Assembly: GCF_012933655.1 (NCBI RefSeq)
Contig: NZ_JABBJJ010000091.1
Coordinates: 1 to 38,461, forward strand
Direction: 5' to 3'
DNA from: Pyxidicoccus fallax
GTDB lineage: Bacteria; Myxococcota; Myxococcia; Myxococcales; Myxococcaceae
Length of the DNA stretch: 38,461 nt
The position numbers and the translations under genes are program-made. Under the pieces are notes generated by a model that had not been told where the DNA came from, did no database searches, and saw only the letters and a list, made by a program, of their open reading frames with translations. Position 1 is the first letter of the stretch. Each line of letters starts with the position of its first letter. Positions 9,218 through 19,597 of the stretch are shown piece by piece.

Positions 9218-9503
9218 ACCCGAAGCACCGGCATGACGGCCCCGGGGCGTGTGTCCTCCCGCCCCGGGCGCCCGCCGCTCCATCCGCTACCCGACACCTA
9301 CAGCGCACCAACCGACCGGGCCTCAACACGCGGGGCTTGCGCGTGGGCGGGCTCTGTCCTCCCGGTGATGCCGGCCTCGGGGTGCGATTTCGTCCCCTCG
9401 CACGACGCGCACCATGCGCGCCCAGACCGCCAGGAAAGCTCATGCGTTTGCTGGCGAGAGGGGCACCGGGAACTCCGGTCAAGCGAAGGAGCAGTGCGAC
9501 ACC
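9218..9503. other. Intergenic region, no gene recognised
   Basis: Between the acylase hairpin and the ATG at 9504. Open frames here have no coding character. The only clear signal is AAGGAG at 9486-9491, about 12 bases before the next ATG. No convincing promoter was found. Confidence 0.5.
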
Positions 9504-9950
9504 ATGGCAACTCCGGTCTACAAGACAGCCCTCATCGACAGGGTCTTCTTCCTGCGCTGGGAGGCACCTCCCTCGCAGGAGGAGACGCAGGCCGTGCTCG
9601 AGCAGATGAAGGGCGCGTACGCGCAGCTCAAACCACCGATGGTGCTGGTGGCGAGCCTGTCTCCCAAGTCCTCCGTTCCCAACACCGAGCAGCGGCGCAA
9701 CCTGTCCACCCTCCAGTCGGACGCGCGGCCCCTCTTCTCGGAGATTCACGCCATCGTCGAGGGCAACGACCTGCAGTACAACCTCCAGCGCGTCATCATC
9801 TCCGGCATCAACCTGGTGACGCGCACGTACGACCAGACGTACCTCCAGGTGCACAAGCACGCGGACCTGGTGGCGCCCTACCTCAGCAAGCGCCTGGGCG
9901 TGGACGGGGTGAAGCTCATCCACGAGGCGCGCTCACGCGGCGTGGTGTGA
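9504..9950 (+). CDS. Hypothetical protein, small soluble alpha/beta
   Basis: 148-residue protein without signal peptide or membrane segment; function not recognised. The order of elements (strand ALIDRVFFLRWEAP, helix SQEETQAVLEQMKGAY, buried strand PPMVLVASLSP, helix, strand SEIHAIVEG, helix NLQRVIISGINLVTR) resembles small alpha/beta folds such as STAS/SpoIIAA-like domains, but no diagnostic motif is present. The start at 9504 is chosen for AAGGAG upstream; a frame-open ATG at 9414 lacks one. Its last 35 bases overlap the 3' end of the convergent ThiF-like gene. Confidence 0.7.
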   Translation: MATPVYKTALIDRVFFLRWEAPPSQEETQAVLEQMKGAYAQLKPPMVLVASLSPKSSVPNTEQRRNLSTLQSDARPLFSEIHAIVEGNDLQYNLQRVIISGINLVTRTYDQTYLQVHKHADLVAPYLSKRLGVDGVKLIHEARSRGVV

Positions 9951-10749
9951 GCCGCTCGCGCGCGGGCAGCAGCGACGCCCGCACGTAGCGGTGGTCGAAG
10001 AGGTCCACGTAGAGGTACTCCGGCCAGGACACCATGGCGCGAGGGCCGAGCATCACCCCGCGCATCAGCTCGCTCACCATCATCCCCGCCGCGGTGGTGG
10101 CGCCCACGACGCAGGTGGGCGCATGCCCGCGGCCCTGGTAGCACGCGTCCATGTACTCCGGGAGCATGTAGCTGCCCAGGTGGGGGATGATGGCGGGCAG
10201 GTCGATGCGGCCGTCCGGCAGGATGTAGAGCTGCTCGTACAGCGGCGCGTCCGGCTGGAAGACGTGCAGCGCCGCGCCGAAGCCCAGCATCAGCCCCGTC
10301 ATCACCGGCACGCCGCGCTGGCGGCACGCGCGGTGGAGCGCCTCCTTGGCCCGCGCTCCCGCGATGTCGATGACCTCCACCACGAAGTCCACCGGCGGCA
10401 GCTCCTCGCCGCCCGCGAGCACCGCGTCCACGTTGGCGGCGGTGATGCCCTCCGGCACCCTGCGCAGCCGCAGGTCCGGGTGGATGTCCAGGCACATCCG
10501 CCCCACCACCTCCACCTTGGACTGGCCCAGCGTGCTCTCGAAGCAGCCCGCCTGCCGGTTCATGTTGTGCCGCTCGTATGTGTCGAAGTCCGCCAGCGTC
10601 AGGCACCCGAAGCCCAGCCGCGCCAGATCCACCGCGCACTGTCCCCCCGCGCCGCCCACGCCCGCGACGAGCACGTGCGTGCGTGACAGCCGCTCCATCG
10701 TCGCTGGAGCGATGACGCCGAGGTTGCGCTGGAATCGTGGTTCCACCAT
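9916..10749 (-). CDS. ThiF/E1-like adenylyltransferase family protein
   Basis: 277-residue protein of the ThiF/MoeB/HesA/E1 superfamily, which adenylates the C-terminus of ubiquitin-like sulfur carriers or other peptides with ATP. The Rossmann nucleotide loop is VAGVGGAGG (G30, G32, G33, G35), followed by the acidic strand TLADFDTYE and HNMNRQ (N62, N64, R65, Q66), the ATP/Mg-binding signature. ATAAGM-like and acidic helix features follow (TCVVGATTAAGMMVSELMRG), typical of the family. The paired zinc CxxC motifs of MoeB are absent, and no ubiquitin-like carrier, rhodanese or JAB protease is adjacent. The start at 10747-10749 (MVEPRFQRN) has an ideal GGGAGG seven bases upstream; a longer frame open to 10842 has no such site. 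Partner and product are unknown. Confidence 0.82.
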   Translation of the reverse strand: MVEPRFQRNLGVIAPATMERLSRTHVLVAGVGGAGGQCAVDLARLGFGCLTLADFDTYERHNMNRQAGCFESTLGQSKVEVVGRMCLDIHPDLRLRRVPEGITAANVDAVLAGGEELPPVDFVVEVIDIAGARAKEALHRACRQRGVPVMTGLMLGFGAALHVFQPDAPLYEQLYILPDGRIDLPAIIPHLGSYMLPEYMDACYQGRGHAPTCVVGATTAAGMMVSELMRGVMLGPRAMVSWPEYLYVDLFDHRYVRASLLPARERLTPRRVSAPRG

Positions 10750-10756
10750 GAGGCCG

Positions 10757-10762
10757 CCTCCC
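10757..10762 (-). promoter_or_regulatory. Ribosome binding site that fixes the ThiF-like gene start
   Basis: GGGAGG on the minus strand, seven bases before the ATG at 10747-10749. It argues for the 277-residue form over an upstream start. Confidence 0.7.
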
Positions 10763-11240
10763 AAGTAGGACTCACTGCGCACCCCATGTGCGTCCGCGAC
10801 CCCGCACTCGGCGAGGGTGCGAGCGACTCGTGTGTTCAACACCTCCTCGCGCTTACTGGTGCCGTCAGGACCCGGTCAGGAATCCCGTCCTCGAGGGTTG
10901 CGCCCCTCTTGCTGGTTCTACCCGCTTGTGTTTATTGGCGAACACCCGTTGCCCTCACCTCTCACGTCCCGTGGCCCTGCGTCCGCGCACGCAGAGGCCG
11001 CACTGGTGATGTGCCCGCTTCAGCGATGAAGCAGGCACGGAAGTCCGTCACCTGCCAGGACATGTCAGAGGCCCGAGCCACAGTGCGCTTCACACGTGAA
11101 GCTCCTGTCTGGGAGGTCCTCCAGGGAATCCAAGCGTTTGGGGGGTGGCTTGGATTCTGCTCAGAGGGGCGCACGGCATGGGGAGTCCGGGCCGGCGGTG
11201 TGCGGCTCCCCAACCCCTTCTGCTGACTCGAGGTCTGTGT
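10763..11240. other. Divergent intergenic region between ThiF-like and hydrolase genes
   Basis: About 480 bases with locally lower GC and no coding bias in any frame. Promoters for both flanking genes should lie here but none matches consensus well. It contains GAGGG/CCCTC (10893-10908), GTGTT/AACAC (10928-10945) and the stronger inverted repeat at 11087-11102. GAGGT at 11230-11234 serves the start at 11241. Confidence 0.5.
11087..11102. repeat. Short inverted repeat, possible operator
   Basis: GCTTCAC - AC - GTGAAGC, perfect 7-base arms with a 2-base centre, about 140 bases upstream of the hydrolase lipoprotein gene. Arm length and tight spacing suit a dimeric regulator. No regulator can be assigned. 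Confidence 0.4.
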
Positions 11241-12646
11241 ATGCGTTTCTGGTTCGTTGTCTGTGTTTCACTGGTCGGTCTGACGCTGGGTGGTTGTGAG
11301 GGGGGTGAGGCGGTCTCCAGGGAGGAGCCGCTGCCAGTCGCCTCCACGGAGGCGGCGCTGGCCGGCGCGGTGGACGCGGACGCCGTGGCGCACATCGCGC
11401 GGCGCTTCACGGAGCGCGAGCCGCTCCCGGGCGGGCTGGCGCACTACCGCATGCCCGTCCGGGTGGGCTTGGGCGAGCACGACGTCGTCACCGTGCACCG
11501 CGTGGTGCGGGAGAACGCGCCCGGGCGGCCGGCGCGCTCGGGCCGGGCGGTGTTCATGGTGCACGGCGACGGGTGGGGCTTCGAGCCGGCCTTCATGTCC
11601 AGCGTGGGCTCGGCGCACGCGCCGGCGGACCGCTCGCTGGCGGTGTTCCTGGCGCGCGAGGGCGTGGACGTGTGGGGCATCGACCTGCGGTGGGTGGGCG
11701 TGCCCGCGGGGACGCAGGACTTCTCCTTCATGGCGGACTGGACGCTGGGCACGCACGCCCAGGACGTGGGCGCGGGCCTGCGGGTGGCGCACAAGGTGCG
11801 GGCGATGACGGGCAGCGCGCAGGGCTCGATGCACCTGCTGGGCTGGAGCCGCGGCGCCGCGGTGGGCTACGCGTACCTGAACCAGGAGGCGCTGCTGCCG
11901 CGCGGGCTGCGGCAGGTGGACGGCTTCATCCCGGTGGACATGGTGGTGCGCTTCGCGCCCGAGAACGCGGAGCAGCAGGCGTGGGCGTGCGAGCGATACG
12001 GCGTGCTGAGCGAGGCGAAGGCCGCGGGCCGCACGGAGGGGGGCCTGCTGGGGCCCGCTCCGGGAATCACGTTGCAGGCCATCGGCCAGCTCGCCGCGCA
12101 GGCGCCGGACGCGCCGTCCCCGCTCCTGCCGCCGGACGTGTTCGGCCCCGGCACGGGCGTGCCCTCCAACCGGCGGGTGGCCATCGTCTCGGCGGCGTCC
12201 ACGGGCGCGCTGCTGGCGCCGCTCAAGCCCATCACCCCGGGCTACCACCTGATGGCCGGCACGCTGGACGCCAGCGGCCTGCCGGGGGACCTGACCTTCA
12301 TCGCCGACGAGGCCTACCTGTACGAGTACGCGCAGCGCAGCGCGCCGTACCAGAGCATCAACGAGGTGGTGGAGACGGAGGCGTGGGCGTGCGGCAAGAA
12401 CGTCCCGTATGACGACCACCTCAAGAAGGTGAAGGTGCCGGTGCTGTACGTGGGCGCCGCGGGCGGCATGGGCCAGTACGGCGTGTACAGCGTCTCACTG
12501 CTGGGCAGCACGGACGTCACCGTGCAGATTGCCCGCACCATGCCGGAGGCGGCCCGCGCGCTGGACTATGGCCACGCGGACCTGTTCCTCGCGGACGACG
12601 CGCGCGAGCGCGTGTGGAAGCCGCTGCTGCAGTGGGTGCGCGCCCA

Positions 12647-12650
<4 letters not shown>
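11241..12650 (+). CDS. Alpha/beta hydrolase lipoprotein
   Basis: 469-residue secreted lipoprotein with an alpha/beta-hydrolase core. The start at 11241 gives signal MRFWFVVCVSLVGLTLGGC (lipidated Cys19) and has GAGGT just upstream. The core begins near residue 95 with AVFMVHGDGWGFEPAF (oxyanion-type HGxG region), and the nucleophile elbow is GWSRG with Ser203. VKVPVLYVGAAGG is the strand that normally precedes the acid residue, and ALDYGHADLFLADDA supplies the likely catalytic histidine. A large insertion lies between elbow and acid. Esterase, lipase or amidase activity is possible; the substrate is unknown. Its stop codon overlaps the stop codon of the convergent sigma-54 activator. Confidence 0.82.
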
Positions 12651-14434
<1,784 letters not shown>

Positions 14435-14638
14435 GACTGATGCATTCTACTTCAGGAATGAAGCGTCGACGTGAAATTGCCGCACTGGAGGATTCAGGAC
14501 CCGTCACTCGCGCGCGGTGTGAGGGGGCGCTTCACGGGCCGGTGCTTGCGCGACGGGGGTGAGGCGCGCCTCTCCGAGTCAAACCCGCCTCCGCTCGGGC
14601 CGGGTATTGCCCCGCGGAGTGATTGCGCGCGGGCGGCG

Positions 14639-15232
14639 CTATGTGCCCTCCGGGTCCGTGAGCAGCAGCCCCATGAGGAAGTCATCCACGAGGGTGCCGT
14701 CATCCGCGCGGAGGAAGGCGCGGCGCGTGCCCTCGTGGGTGAAGCCCAGGGCGCGGTAGAGGGCGATGGCGCGAGCGTTGTCGGCCCGCACGTGCAGCTC
14801 CACGCGCAGCACCCGCTGTCCATCCGCGTCCCGGTGCGCGCGCACCCACTGGAGCAGGTGCCGCATCAACAGGCGGCCCACGCCCAGCCCCTGCGCCTCG
14901 GGATGCACGCCGATGCCGAGCACGCCCACGTGGCGCAGCATCCGGTAGCCGATGCGGAGGATGGAGGCCTCGCCCAGCAGCGCGCCGCCCTCCCCTTCCA
15001 CCACGAGGGGAAACGCGGAGCCATCCTGCTTCGTCAGCCCGGCGCGCTCGCGCTGGTCGGCGAAGGTGGCCGCGTCCGGGGGCAGCTCGTCCTCGTGCTT
15101 CACGATGCCCTGCCGGGCCCGGACGATGGCGCGGTCCAGCACGAAGAGGGCCGCCGCGTCGTTGGCCGTGGCCTCGCGGATGACGGCGGAGCGGCCGTCG
15201 CGGAGTGGAACCTGGAGTGGCTGGAAGTGCAT
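14639..15232 (-). CDS. GNAT family N-acetyltransferase
   Basis: 197-residue cytoplasmic acetyltransferase using acetyl-CoA. VLGIGVHPEAQGLGVGRLLM is GNAT motif A, with the pyrophosphate-binding QGLGVG loop, and LRVELHVRADNARAIALYRALGFTHEG is motif B with the usual N-x-x-A-x-x-L-Y-x-x-x-G-F signature. REATANDAAALFVLDRAI is the N-terminal strand-helix. The start at 15230-15232 (MHFQPLQVPLRDG) has GGAG about ten bases upstream; an upstream in-frame start adds a low-complexity stretch. The acceptor cannot be named; small-molecule amines or protein N-termini are typical. Confidence 0.85.
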   Translation of the reverse strand: MHFQPLQVPLRDGRSAVIREATANDAAALFVLDRAIVRARQGIVKHEDELPPDAATFADQRERAGLTKQDGSAFPLVVEGEGGALLGEASILRIGYRMLRHVGVLGIGVHPEAQGLGVGRLLMRHLLQWVRAHRDADGQRVLRVELHVRADNARAIALYRALGFTHEGTRRAFLRADDGTLVDDFLMGLLLTDPEGT

Positions 15233-15348
15233 GGACCTGGGCTCCGTGTCTGGATGCGGGAGGACGCGAGGTGCGGGTGCGGAGATTCGTGCTGGCTCCC
15301 GGGGCACGCATCTCCCGGGCCACCTGACGCTCTCATATCCTGCGGCGC

Positions 15349-16434
15349 ATGACTCGCCGAGCCCGTACCCCCTGGAAGTCCGTGCCCCTCGCCGCGCTGG
15401 CCGCCTGCGTCCTGACCTTCACCCCGGGCTGCGACGATGACGACGACGACGCGCCGGAGGCACCGCGCGGGCGCGGCGTGCTGCTCGTGGGCAACTCGCG
15501 CGGGGACAACGTGGTGCGCTTCGACGCGGAGACGGGCGGGTTCCTCGGGGACTTCATCGCGGACGACGGCCCGGCGGGCCTCGTCGCTCCGGAAGCGCTG
15601 GTCCTCGGCCCGGATGGCGACCTGTTCGTGGCCAGCGGGGCCACGGCGGAGGAGTCGGCGGTGGTCCGCTACGACGAGGAGACGGGCGCATTCGAGACGG
15701 TGTTCGCCACGGCGCGTGGGCTGGTGCGCCCGTACGGACTGGCCTTCGGACCGGATGACCGGCTGTACGTGGCCAGCTTCCTCACCGACCGCATCCTCCG
15801 CTTCGAGGCGGAGACGGGCACCTTCGTGGACGTGTTCGCCACGGGGAATGGACAGCCGGGCGGACTCAACGGCCCCAGTGGACTCGCCTTCGGCCCGGAT
15901 GGCCGGCTGTACGTGACGACCCAGGGCTCCATCGCGGTGGACGGCCAGCCCACCTTCCCCGGACTGCCCAGTCAGGTGCTGCGCTACGACATCACCACCG
16001 GCCAGTCCGAGGTCTTCATCGACCAGCCCGCGCTGTCTCCCGCGGGGCCGGGCTACATCCGCCTGTCGGGAATGGCCTTCGGTCCGGACTGTGGGCAGAC
16101 GGGCGGCGCGTGCGATTTGTTCGTCAGCGACTTCGCCAACGACATCCGGCGCTACGATTTGGAGACCCGCGCGCTGGAGGCCACGCTGTCCACGAACCAC
16201 ACCGGGACGGTGCCCCCGACGAACAACACGGGGGGCCTCACGTTCGACGACGCGGGCCGGCTGTACTCGGTGGTCTTCGACAACACCCAGGGTGGTGAGT
16301 CGCGCGGTGCCATCCTCCGCTTCGATGGGCGCACGAACACCCCCCTGCCCTCCTCGGGCAACACCGGTGCCATCTTCGTCCCGCCCACGGGGGAGCTGGT
16401 GCGACCCGTTGGCATCCTCTTCACGCGCCAGTAG
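15349..16434 (+). CDS. Beta-propeller (NHL/SMP-30-like) lipoprotein
   Basis: 361-residue secreted lipoprotein. The signal peptide ends at ALAACVLTFTPGC (Cys28) followed by six Asp residues, which may act as an outer-membrane or surface retention signal. The rest is repeated propeller blades of about 45-50 residues, each with a V(V/L)R(F/Y)D(A/E)ETG strand and an AFGPDGRLYVAS strand (blades near residues 45, 95, 140, 185, 245 and 290), as in NHL or vanadium-streptavidin-like propellers. FGPDCGQTGGACDLF shows an extra Cys pair in blade five, possibly a disulfide. No catalytic residues can be assigned; it may bind a ligand or partner at the cell surface. Confidence 0.8.
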   Translation: MTRRARTPWKSVPLAALAACVLTFTPGCDDDDDDAPEAPRGRGVLLVGNSRGDNVVRFDAETGGFLGDFIADDGPAGLVAPEALVLGPDGDLFVASGATAEESAVVRYDEETGAFETVFATARGLVRPYGLAFGPDDRLYVASFLTDRILRFEAETGTFVDVFATGNGQPGGLNGPSGLAFGPDGRLYVTTQGSIAVDGQPTFPGLPSQVLRYDITTGQSEVFIDQPALSPAGPGYIRLSGMAFGPDCGQTGGACDLFVSDFANDIRRYDLETRALEATLSTNHTGTVPPTNNTGGLTFDDAGRLYSVVFDNTQGGESRGAILRFDGRTNTPLPSSGNTGAIFVPPTGELVRPVGILFTRQ

Positions 16435-16448
16435 CCTTGTCCCCACCA

Positions 16449-16468
16449 CGGGCCCTGAACCGGGCCCG
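16449..16468 (+). terminator. Candidate hairpin between propeller gene and membrane-protein pair
   Basis: CGGGCCC (16449-16455) and GGGCCCG (16462-16468) form a 7-bp stem with a 6-base loop (TGAACC). No T-tract follows, so it is either a GC-type terminator or an attenuating hairpin just before the start at 16486. Confidence 0.4.
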
Positions 16469-16485
16469 ATGAGGGGGAAGCCGAC

Positions 16486-17193
16486 GTGACGATGAGCGCC
16501 ACCGCGGTCGCCAGCAGCGAGGAGCACGAGCTCGCGCTGCTGCTGAACGGCCGCTGCCGAGCGTGTGCCGAGAGGATTCCCGGAGGCACCGCGCTGCGAG
16601 GGCTGCCGTGCCCCCGGTGCGGCGAGGCGACGCTGCCGAGCCCCACGGACCGCGAGGTGCTGCACCAGCTCGCCACGGAGCGGGCCTCGGTGCGGCTGTG
16701 GCTGGCGGTGGCCGCCGTGGCCGTGGCGGGCTTCGCGGCGAGCTGGTTCCCGCTGCTCACGTCGGTGCTGCTCATCGTCGCGCTGGTGTGGATTCGCGTG
16801 ACGATTGTCCGGCCCGCGCTCCAGTTCCTCACGCCCCGGCGGAGGATGGTGTCGCGGCTGACGCTGCGGCTGGCGGCGGGCTGCTTCGTGGCGGCGGCCA
16901 TCCTCCTGCACGAACTGCTCACCTTCGTCCCCGCCTTCGGCGCGCTGGCCAAGGTGGTGCTGAGCGCGAGCCAGGTCGCCGCGGCGGGCATCTTCGCGCG
17001 GCGCTACCTGGCGTGGCAGACGGAGCGCGAGGCGCGGGGGCTGCCGATGGAGCCCTGGGAGGTGACGCTCCTCGTGGTGTTCCTGCTGCTGCTGCTGGGC
17101 CTCACGACGGCGGCGGGGATGCTGCTGTGGTGGGTGTTCCAGCAGCTTGGGGTGCTCAATACGTTCCTCGCGGGTCCGGCGGTGGGAGGCTGA
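16486..17193 (+). CDS. Zinc-ribbon membrane protein, function unknown
   Basis: 235-residue inner-membrane protein. A cytoplasmic zinc ribbon at the N-terminus (CRAC ... CPRC, two CxxC knuckles 17 residues apart) is followed by about five membrane helices (WLAVAAVAVAGFAASWF, LLTSVLLIVALVWIRV, AAGCFVAAAILLHELL, a fourth, and EVTLLVVFLLLLLGLTTAAG). GTG at 16486 has GAGGGGG at the right distance; ATG at 16492 is the alternative. Only three bases separate it from the next gene, also a membrane protein with a zinc ribbon but at the opposite end, so the two probably act together. Confidence 0.75.
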   Translation: MTMSATAVASSEEHELALLLNGRCRACAERIPGGTALRGLPCPRCGEATLPSPTDREVLHQLATERASVRLWLAVAAVAVAGFAASWFPLLTSVLLIVALVWIRVTIVRPALQFLTPRRRMVSRLTLRLAAGCFVAAAILLHELLTFVPAFGALAKVVLSASQVAAAGIFARRYLAWQTEREARGLPMEPWEVTLLVVFLLLLLGLTTAAGMLLWWVFQQLGVLNTFLAGPAVGG

Positions 17194-17196
17194 GCC

Positions 17197-17958
17197 ATGA
17201 TTTCCTTCGCACTCGTCTCCCAGCTCATCGGCCTGAGCAGCGCGTCCGGCACGCGCGCCGGGGGCAGCCTGCTGCTGGTGGCGCTGGCGTCGCACTTCCA
17301 ATACGTGGCGTTGCCGCCGGAGATGGTGTGGATGGCGACTCCGCAGGCGATGGGCGTCTTCGTGGCGCTGCTCGTCTTCGAGATGTTCACGCAGCGGGAC
17401 AATGACCTACGCGTGCTGCTGGGGCTGGCGCAGCTTGGCCTGAGCGCGGGCAGCGGCGCGACGGTGGCACTGGCATCGGTGGGCGTGCAGACGGGACAGA
17501 TGCCGCCGTGGGCGGTGGGCATCGTTGGCGGGGGCGTGGCGGTGATGACGCTGTGGATGCGTCAGTGGCTGCAGGCGAACGTGGCGCAGTTGGAGAACGA
17601 GCTGATTCACCCGCACCGGTGGCTCTTGCGCGCGGAGGACTTCTTCGGGCTCGGCGTGGCGGCGGCGGCGATTCTGTGGGCGCCGCTGGCCCTGACGCTG
17701 GTGATTGTGTTCACCGTGGGCTGCATGGTGGCGGGCCTGATGGCGCGAAGGATGGAGGCGCGAGCGCGGCGGACGTGCCCGGCGGGCTGTGGCGCCCTCA
17801 TCCGCCAGGAGGCCTCGCGCTGCCCGAAGTGCCGGGCGGACGTGCCCGTGGCGCAGAAGCTGGACCTGCGGCTCGCGGGCAAGGCGCGGGATGCGATTCG
17901 CGGGGCGCTGGCGTCGGCGCCCCAGGAGCGGAGCACGAAGTCGCTCCGCGCGGGCTGA
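17197..17958 (+). CDS. DUF4126-like membrane protein with C-terminal zinc ribbon
   Basis: 253-residue membrane protein. The N-terminus (LIGLSSASGTRAGGSLLLVALASH) matches the DUF4126 family signature ASGxRA, and at least four hydrophobic segments follow, ending in LVIVFTVGCMVAGLMARR. A zinc ribbon then appears: CPAGCGALIRQEASRCPKC. Function of DUF4126 is not known. It starts three bases after the preceding zinc-ribbon membrane gene, which implies one operon and perhaps one complex. Confidence 0.75.
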   Translation: MISFALVSQLIGLSSASGTRAGGSLLLVALASHFQYVALPPEMVWMATPQAMGVFVALLVFEMFTQRDNDLRVLLGLAQLGLSAGSGATVALASVGVQTGQMPPWAVGIVGGGVAVMTLWMRQWLQANVAQLENELIHPHRWLLRAEDFFGLGVAAAAILWAPLALTLVIVFTVGCMVAGLMARRMEARARRTCPAGCGALIRQEASRCPKCRADVPVAQKLDLRLAGKARDAIRGALASAPQERSTKSLRAG

Positions 17959-17970
17959 CCCACTGGGCGC

Positions 17971-17993
17971 GCGTGCCAGCCGCGCCGGCACGC
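17971..17993. terminator. Candidate bidirectional terminator
   Basis: GCGTGCC (17971-17977) pairs with GGCACGC (17987-17993), 9-base loop. It sits in the 45-base gap between two convergent genes and could end both transcripts. Confidence 0.5.
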
Positions 17994-18003
17994 CCGAGGG
18001 AGG

Positions 18004-19587
18004 TCAGTGCAGCCCTTCCAGGAAGGCGCCCTTCTGGGGGTCGACCAGCACGACGTAGGTCGTCGTGTTGAGCCGCAGCGGCGTCAGCGGGAGCGCCGGA
18101 GGCGAAGGCAGGCGGAACCGCCGTTCCGGACTCGCGACCGACAGCGCATCTCCGCCCTCCAGCAGCACCAACCCATGCGGCGCTTGCGGGCCCGGGACTC
18201 CGTACACCACCGCGGCCTCGGCCACCCGCTCGCCCTTGTCGAGCGACGCCAGCGGAGTCTCTCCGGCAGTCGGCACGCCGCCCGCGTCGGAGGGGAACAC
18301 GGCCTCCGCCAGCGCGAGCCGGGTGCCGGCCGCGTCCGTGGAGAACACCACGGCGACGCGCGTCCCTCCCTGGTCATCGATGCCAATGCCGGGCTCGGAC
18401 GCGCGGAGCGCGTGGCCCTGAGGCACCCGCGCGGACCGCACCCGAGCCGGCCCGGAGCCGTCTCCCACATCCACCAGGTGCAGCACCAGCGCGCCCCCCT
18501 CCTCCGAGACGAGTGCCACGCGCCGGGAACCTCCCTGGGCCACCGTGCCCAGGGCGGCGCGAGCGGCCAGCGCCGGAGCCGGCAGCACGTGCTTCCAGCG
18601 CACGGTGGGAGCGCTCGCCGTGCCTTCGCCCGAGGGGAAGGAGAAGCGGACCCACCGCAACTCTCGCCCATCCTCGGAGAGGACGAACTGGTCGAGATCT
18701 CCCGAGGGTGCCGCCATCAGCGCCGGACGCACGAGGCGCGCGGCCGGCGAGCCCAGGTCGAAGGACTGCGGCGTCTCCGCGCCAATGGGGAGTGCCAGTA
18801 GCGTGCCCTCCTCCCTCCAGCCGTGCCAACCCCAGAGCCCCTCGGCGGGGTCGAAGTTGGCCCACGGGATGAACGGCTCCGTGGCCCGGGGCCCCACCTG
18901 CCGGAGCGTCTGCGCCCCGCTGTGCTTCACCTCTCCGAGGTCGGGCCGCTTCTCGTAGACGAGCGTCTGTCCCAGCGCACGTCCCTCCGCCGCCTGCGTC
19001 AGCCAGACGAGCCGCAAAGGCCCCCGGCGCGCCACGCCGGCATCCACGCCCAGCCCCGCCCCCATGGAGGCCGCGGGCTCCAGCGTGAAACTCACCGGGT
19101 CCGAGCTGGCCGTCCAACCCTTCCATTCGATGCGCGCCTGCAAGGTGTACCGCCCCGGCTGGTCGAGCGGCTTCCACTCCTGGAGCCGGAAGCCTCCCGC
19201 GAGCGAGCTGCCCGGCCGCACGGAGCGGACCATGGGAGACGTGGCGGGCGGGACGGAGCCGGGCTCCTTCCACTTCACGGAGCGGTAACTGAACGTCTCT
19301 CCCTGGGGAAATCCCGGTCCCGTGAGGGTGTACACGGGGAAGTCGTTCGCCTCGTCCTTGAGGAGCGGCGCCTCGACGGAGCTCGGGCCCGTGTTGGTCA
19401 GCCGCAGGTCCACGTCGATGCTCTCGCCCGCGAGGAAGCGGTCCTTGGGCAGTTGGAGTTCGAGCTTCACGGTTGCTCCTGTCGTGGCCTTCCGGGGCGC
19501 GGGCGCCGCATCATCCGTCCGGGCCGGCCCCGCGCAGGCCACCCACCCCGCCGCGAGCAATGTCAGCAGCGTGACGGGGCCCCACAC
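18004..19587 (-). CDS. Lipoprotein of unknown function, third gene of a LysM-protease cassette
   Basis: 527-residue probable lipoprotein. The signal is VWGPVTLLTLLAAGWVAC (Cys18), with a weak lipobox. An N-terminal Ig-like domain (TVKLELQLPKDRFLAGESIDVDLRLTNTG, about residues 40-165) resembles bacterial 'intracellular proteinase inhibitor/BsuPI' or other beta-sandwich domains. The remainder contains repeated beta strands with alternating hydrophobics (RWVRFSFPSGEG, RVALVSEEGGALVLHLVDVG, RVAVVFSTDAAGTRLALAEAVF), likely a propeller. The GTG at 19585-19587 has GAGGGG six bases upstream, overlapping the stop of the metalloprotease gene; a longer upstream frame only reads that gene out of phase. 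Position after a predicted exported protease makes an immunity or inhibitor role plausible but unproven. Confidence 0.72.
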   Translation of the reverse strand: MWGPVTLLTLLAAGWVACAGPARTDDAAPAPRKATTGATVKLELQLPKDRFLAGESIDVDLRLTNTGPSSVEAPLLKDEANDFPVYTLTGPGFPQGETFSYRSVKWKEPGSVPPATSPMVRSVRPGSSLAGGFRLQEWKPLDQPGRYTLQARIEWKGWTASSDPVSFTLEPAASMGAGLGVDAGVARRGPLRLVWLTQAAEGRALGQTLVYEKRPDLGEVKHSGAQTLRQVGPRATEPFIPWANFDPAEGLWGWHGWREEGTLLALPIGAETPQSFDLGSPAARLVRPALMAAPSGDLDQFVLSEDGRELRWVRFSFPSGEGTASAPTVRWKHVLPAPALAARAALGTVAQGGSRRVALVSEEGGALVLHLVDVGDGSGPARVRSARVPQGHALRASEPGIGIDDQGGTRVAVVFSTDAAGTRLALAEAVFPSDAGGVPTAGETPLASLDKGERVAEAAVVYGVPGPQAPHGLVLLEGGDALSVASPERRFRLPSPPALPLTPLRLNTTTYVVLVDPQKGAFLEGLH

Positions 19588-19597
19588 GCCGCGCCCC

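Noticed and set aside
6586..9297. 903-codon minus-strand open frame opposite the acylase
   Set aside because: Antisense shadow; the plus strand has signal peptide and the GSNGWA active site.
10895..10908. 14-base match GGGTTGCGCCCCTC also found at 38083-38096
   Set aside because: A match of this length is expected by chance in a 38 kb GC-rich window; no further similarity flanks it, so it is not treated as an attachment site.
10898..10913. Possible sigma-54 promoter TTGCGC-N5-TTGCT
   Set aside because: The essential GG of the -24 element is TG, and it lies over 300 bases from the next gene start.
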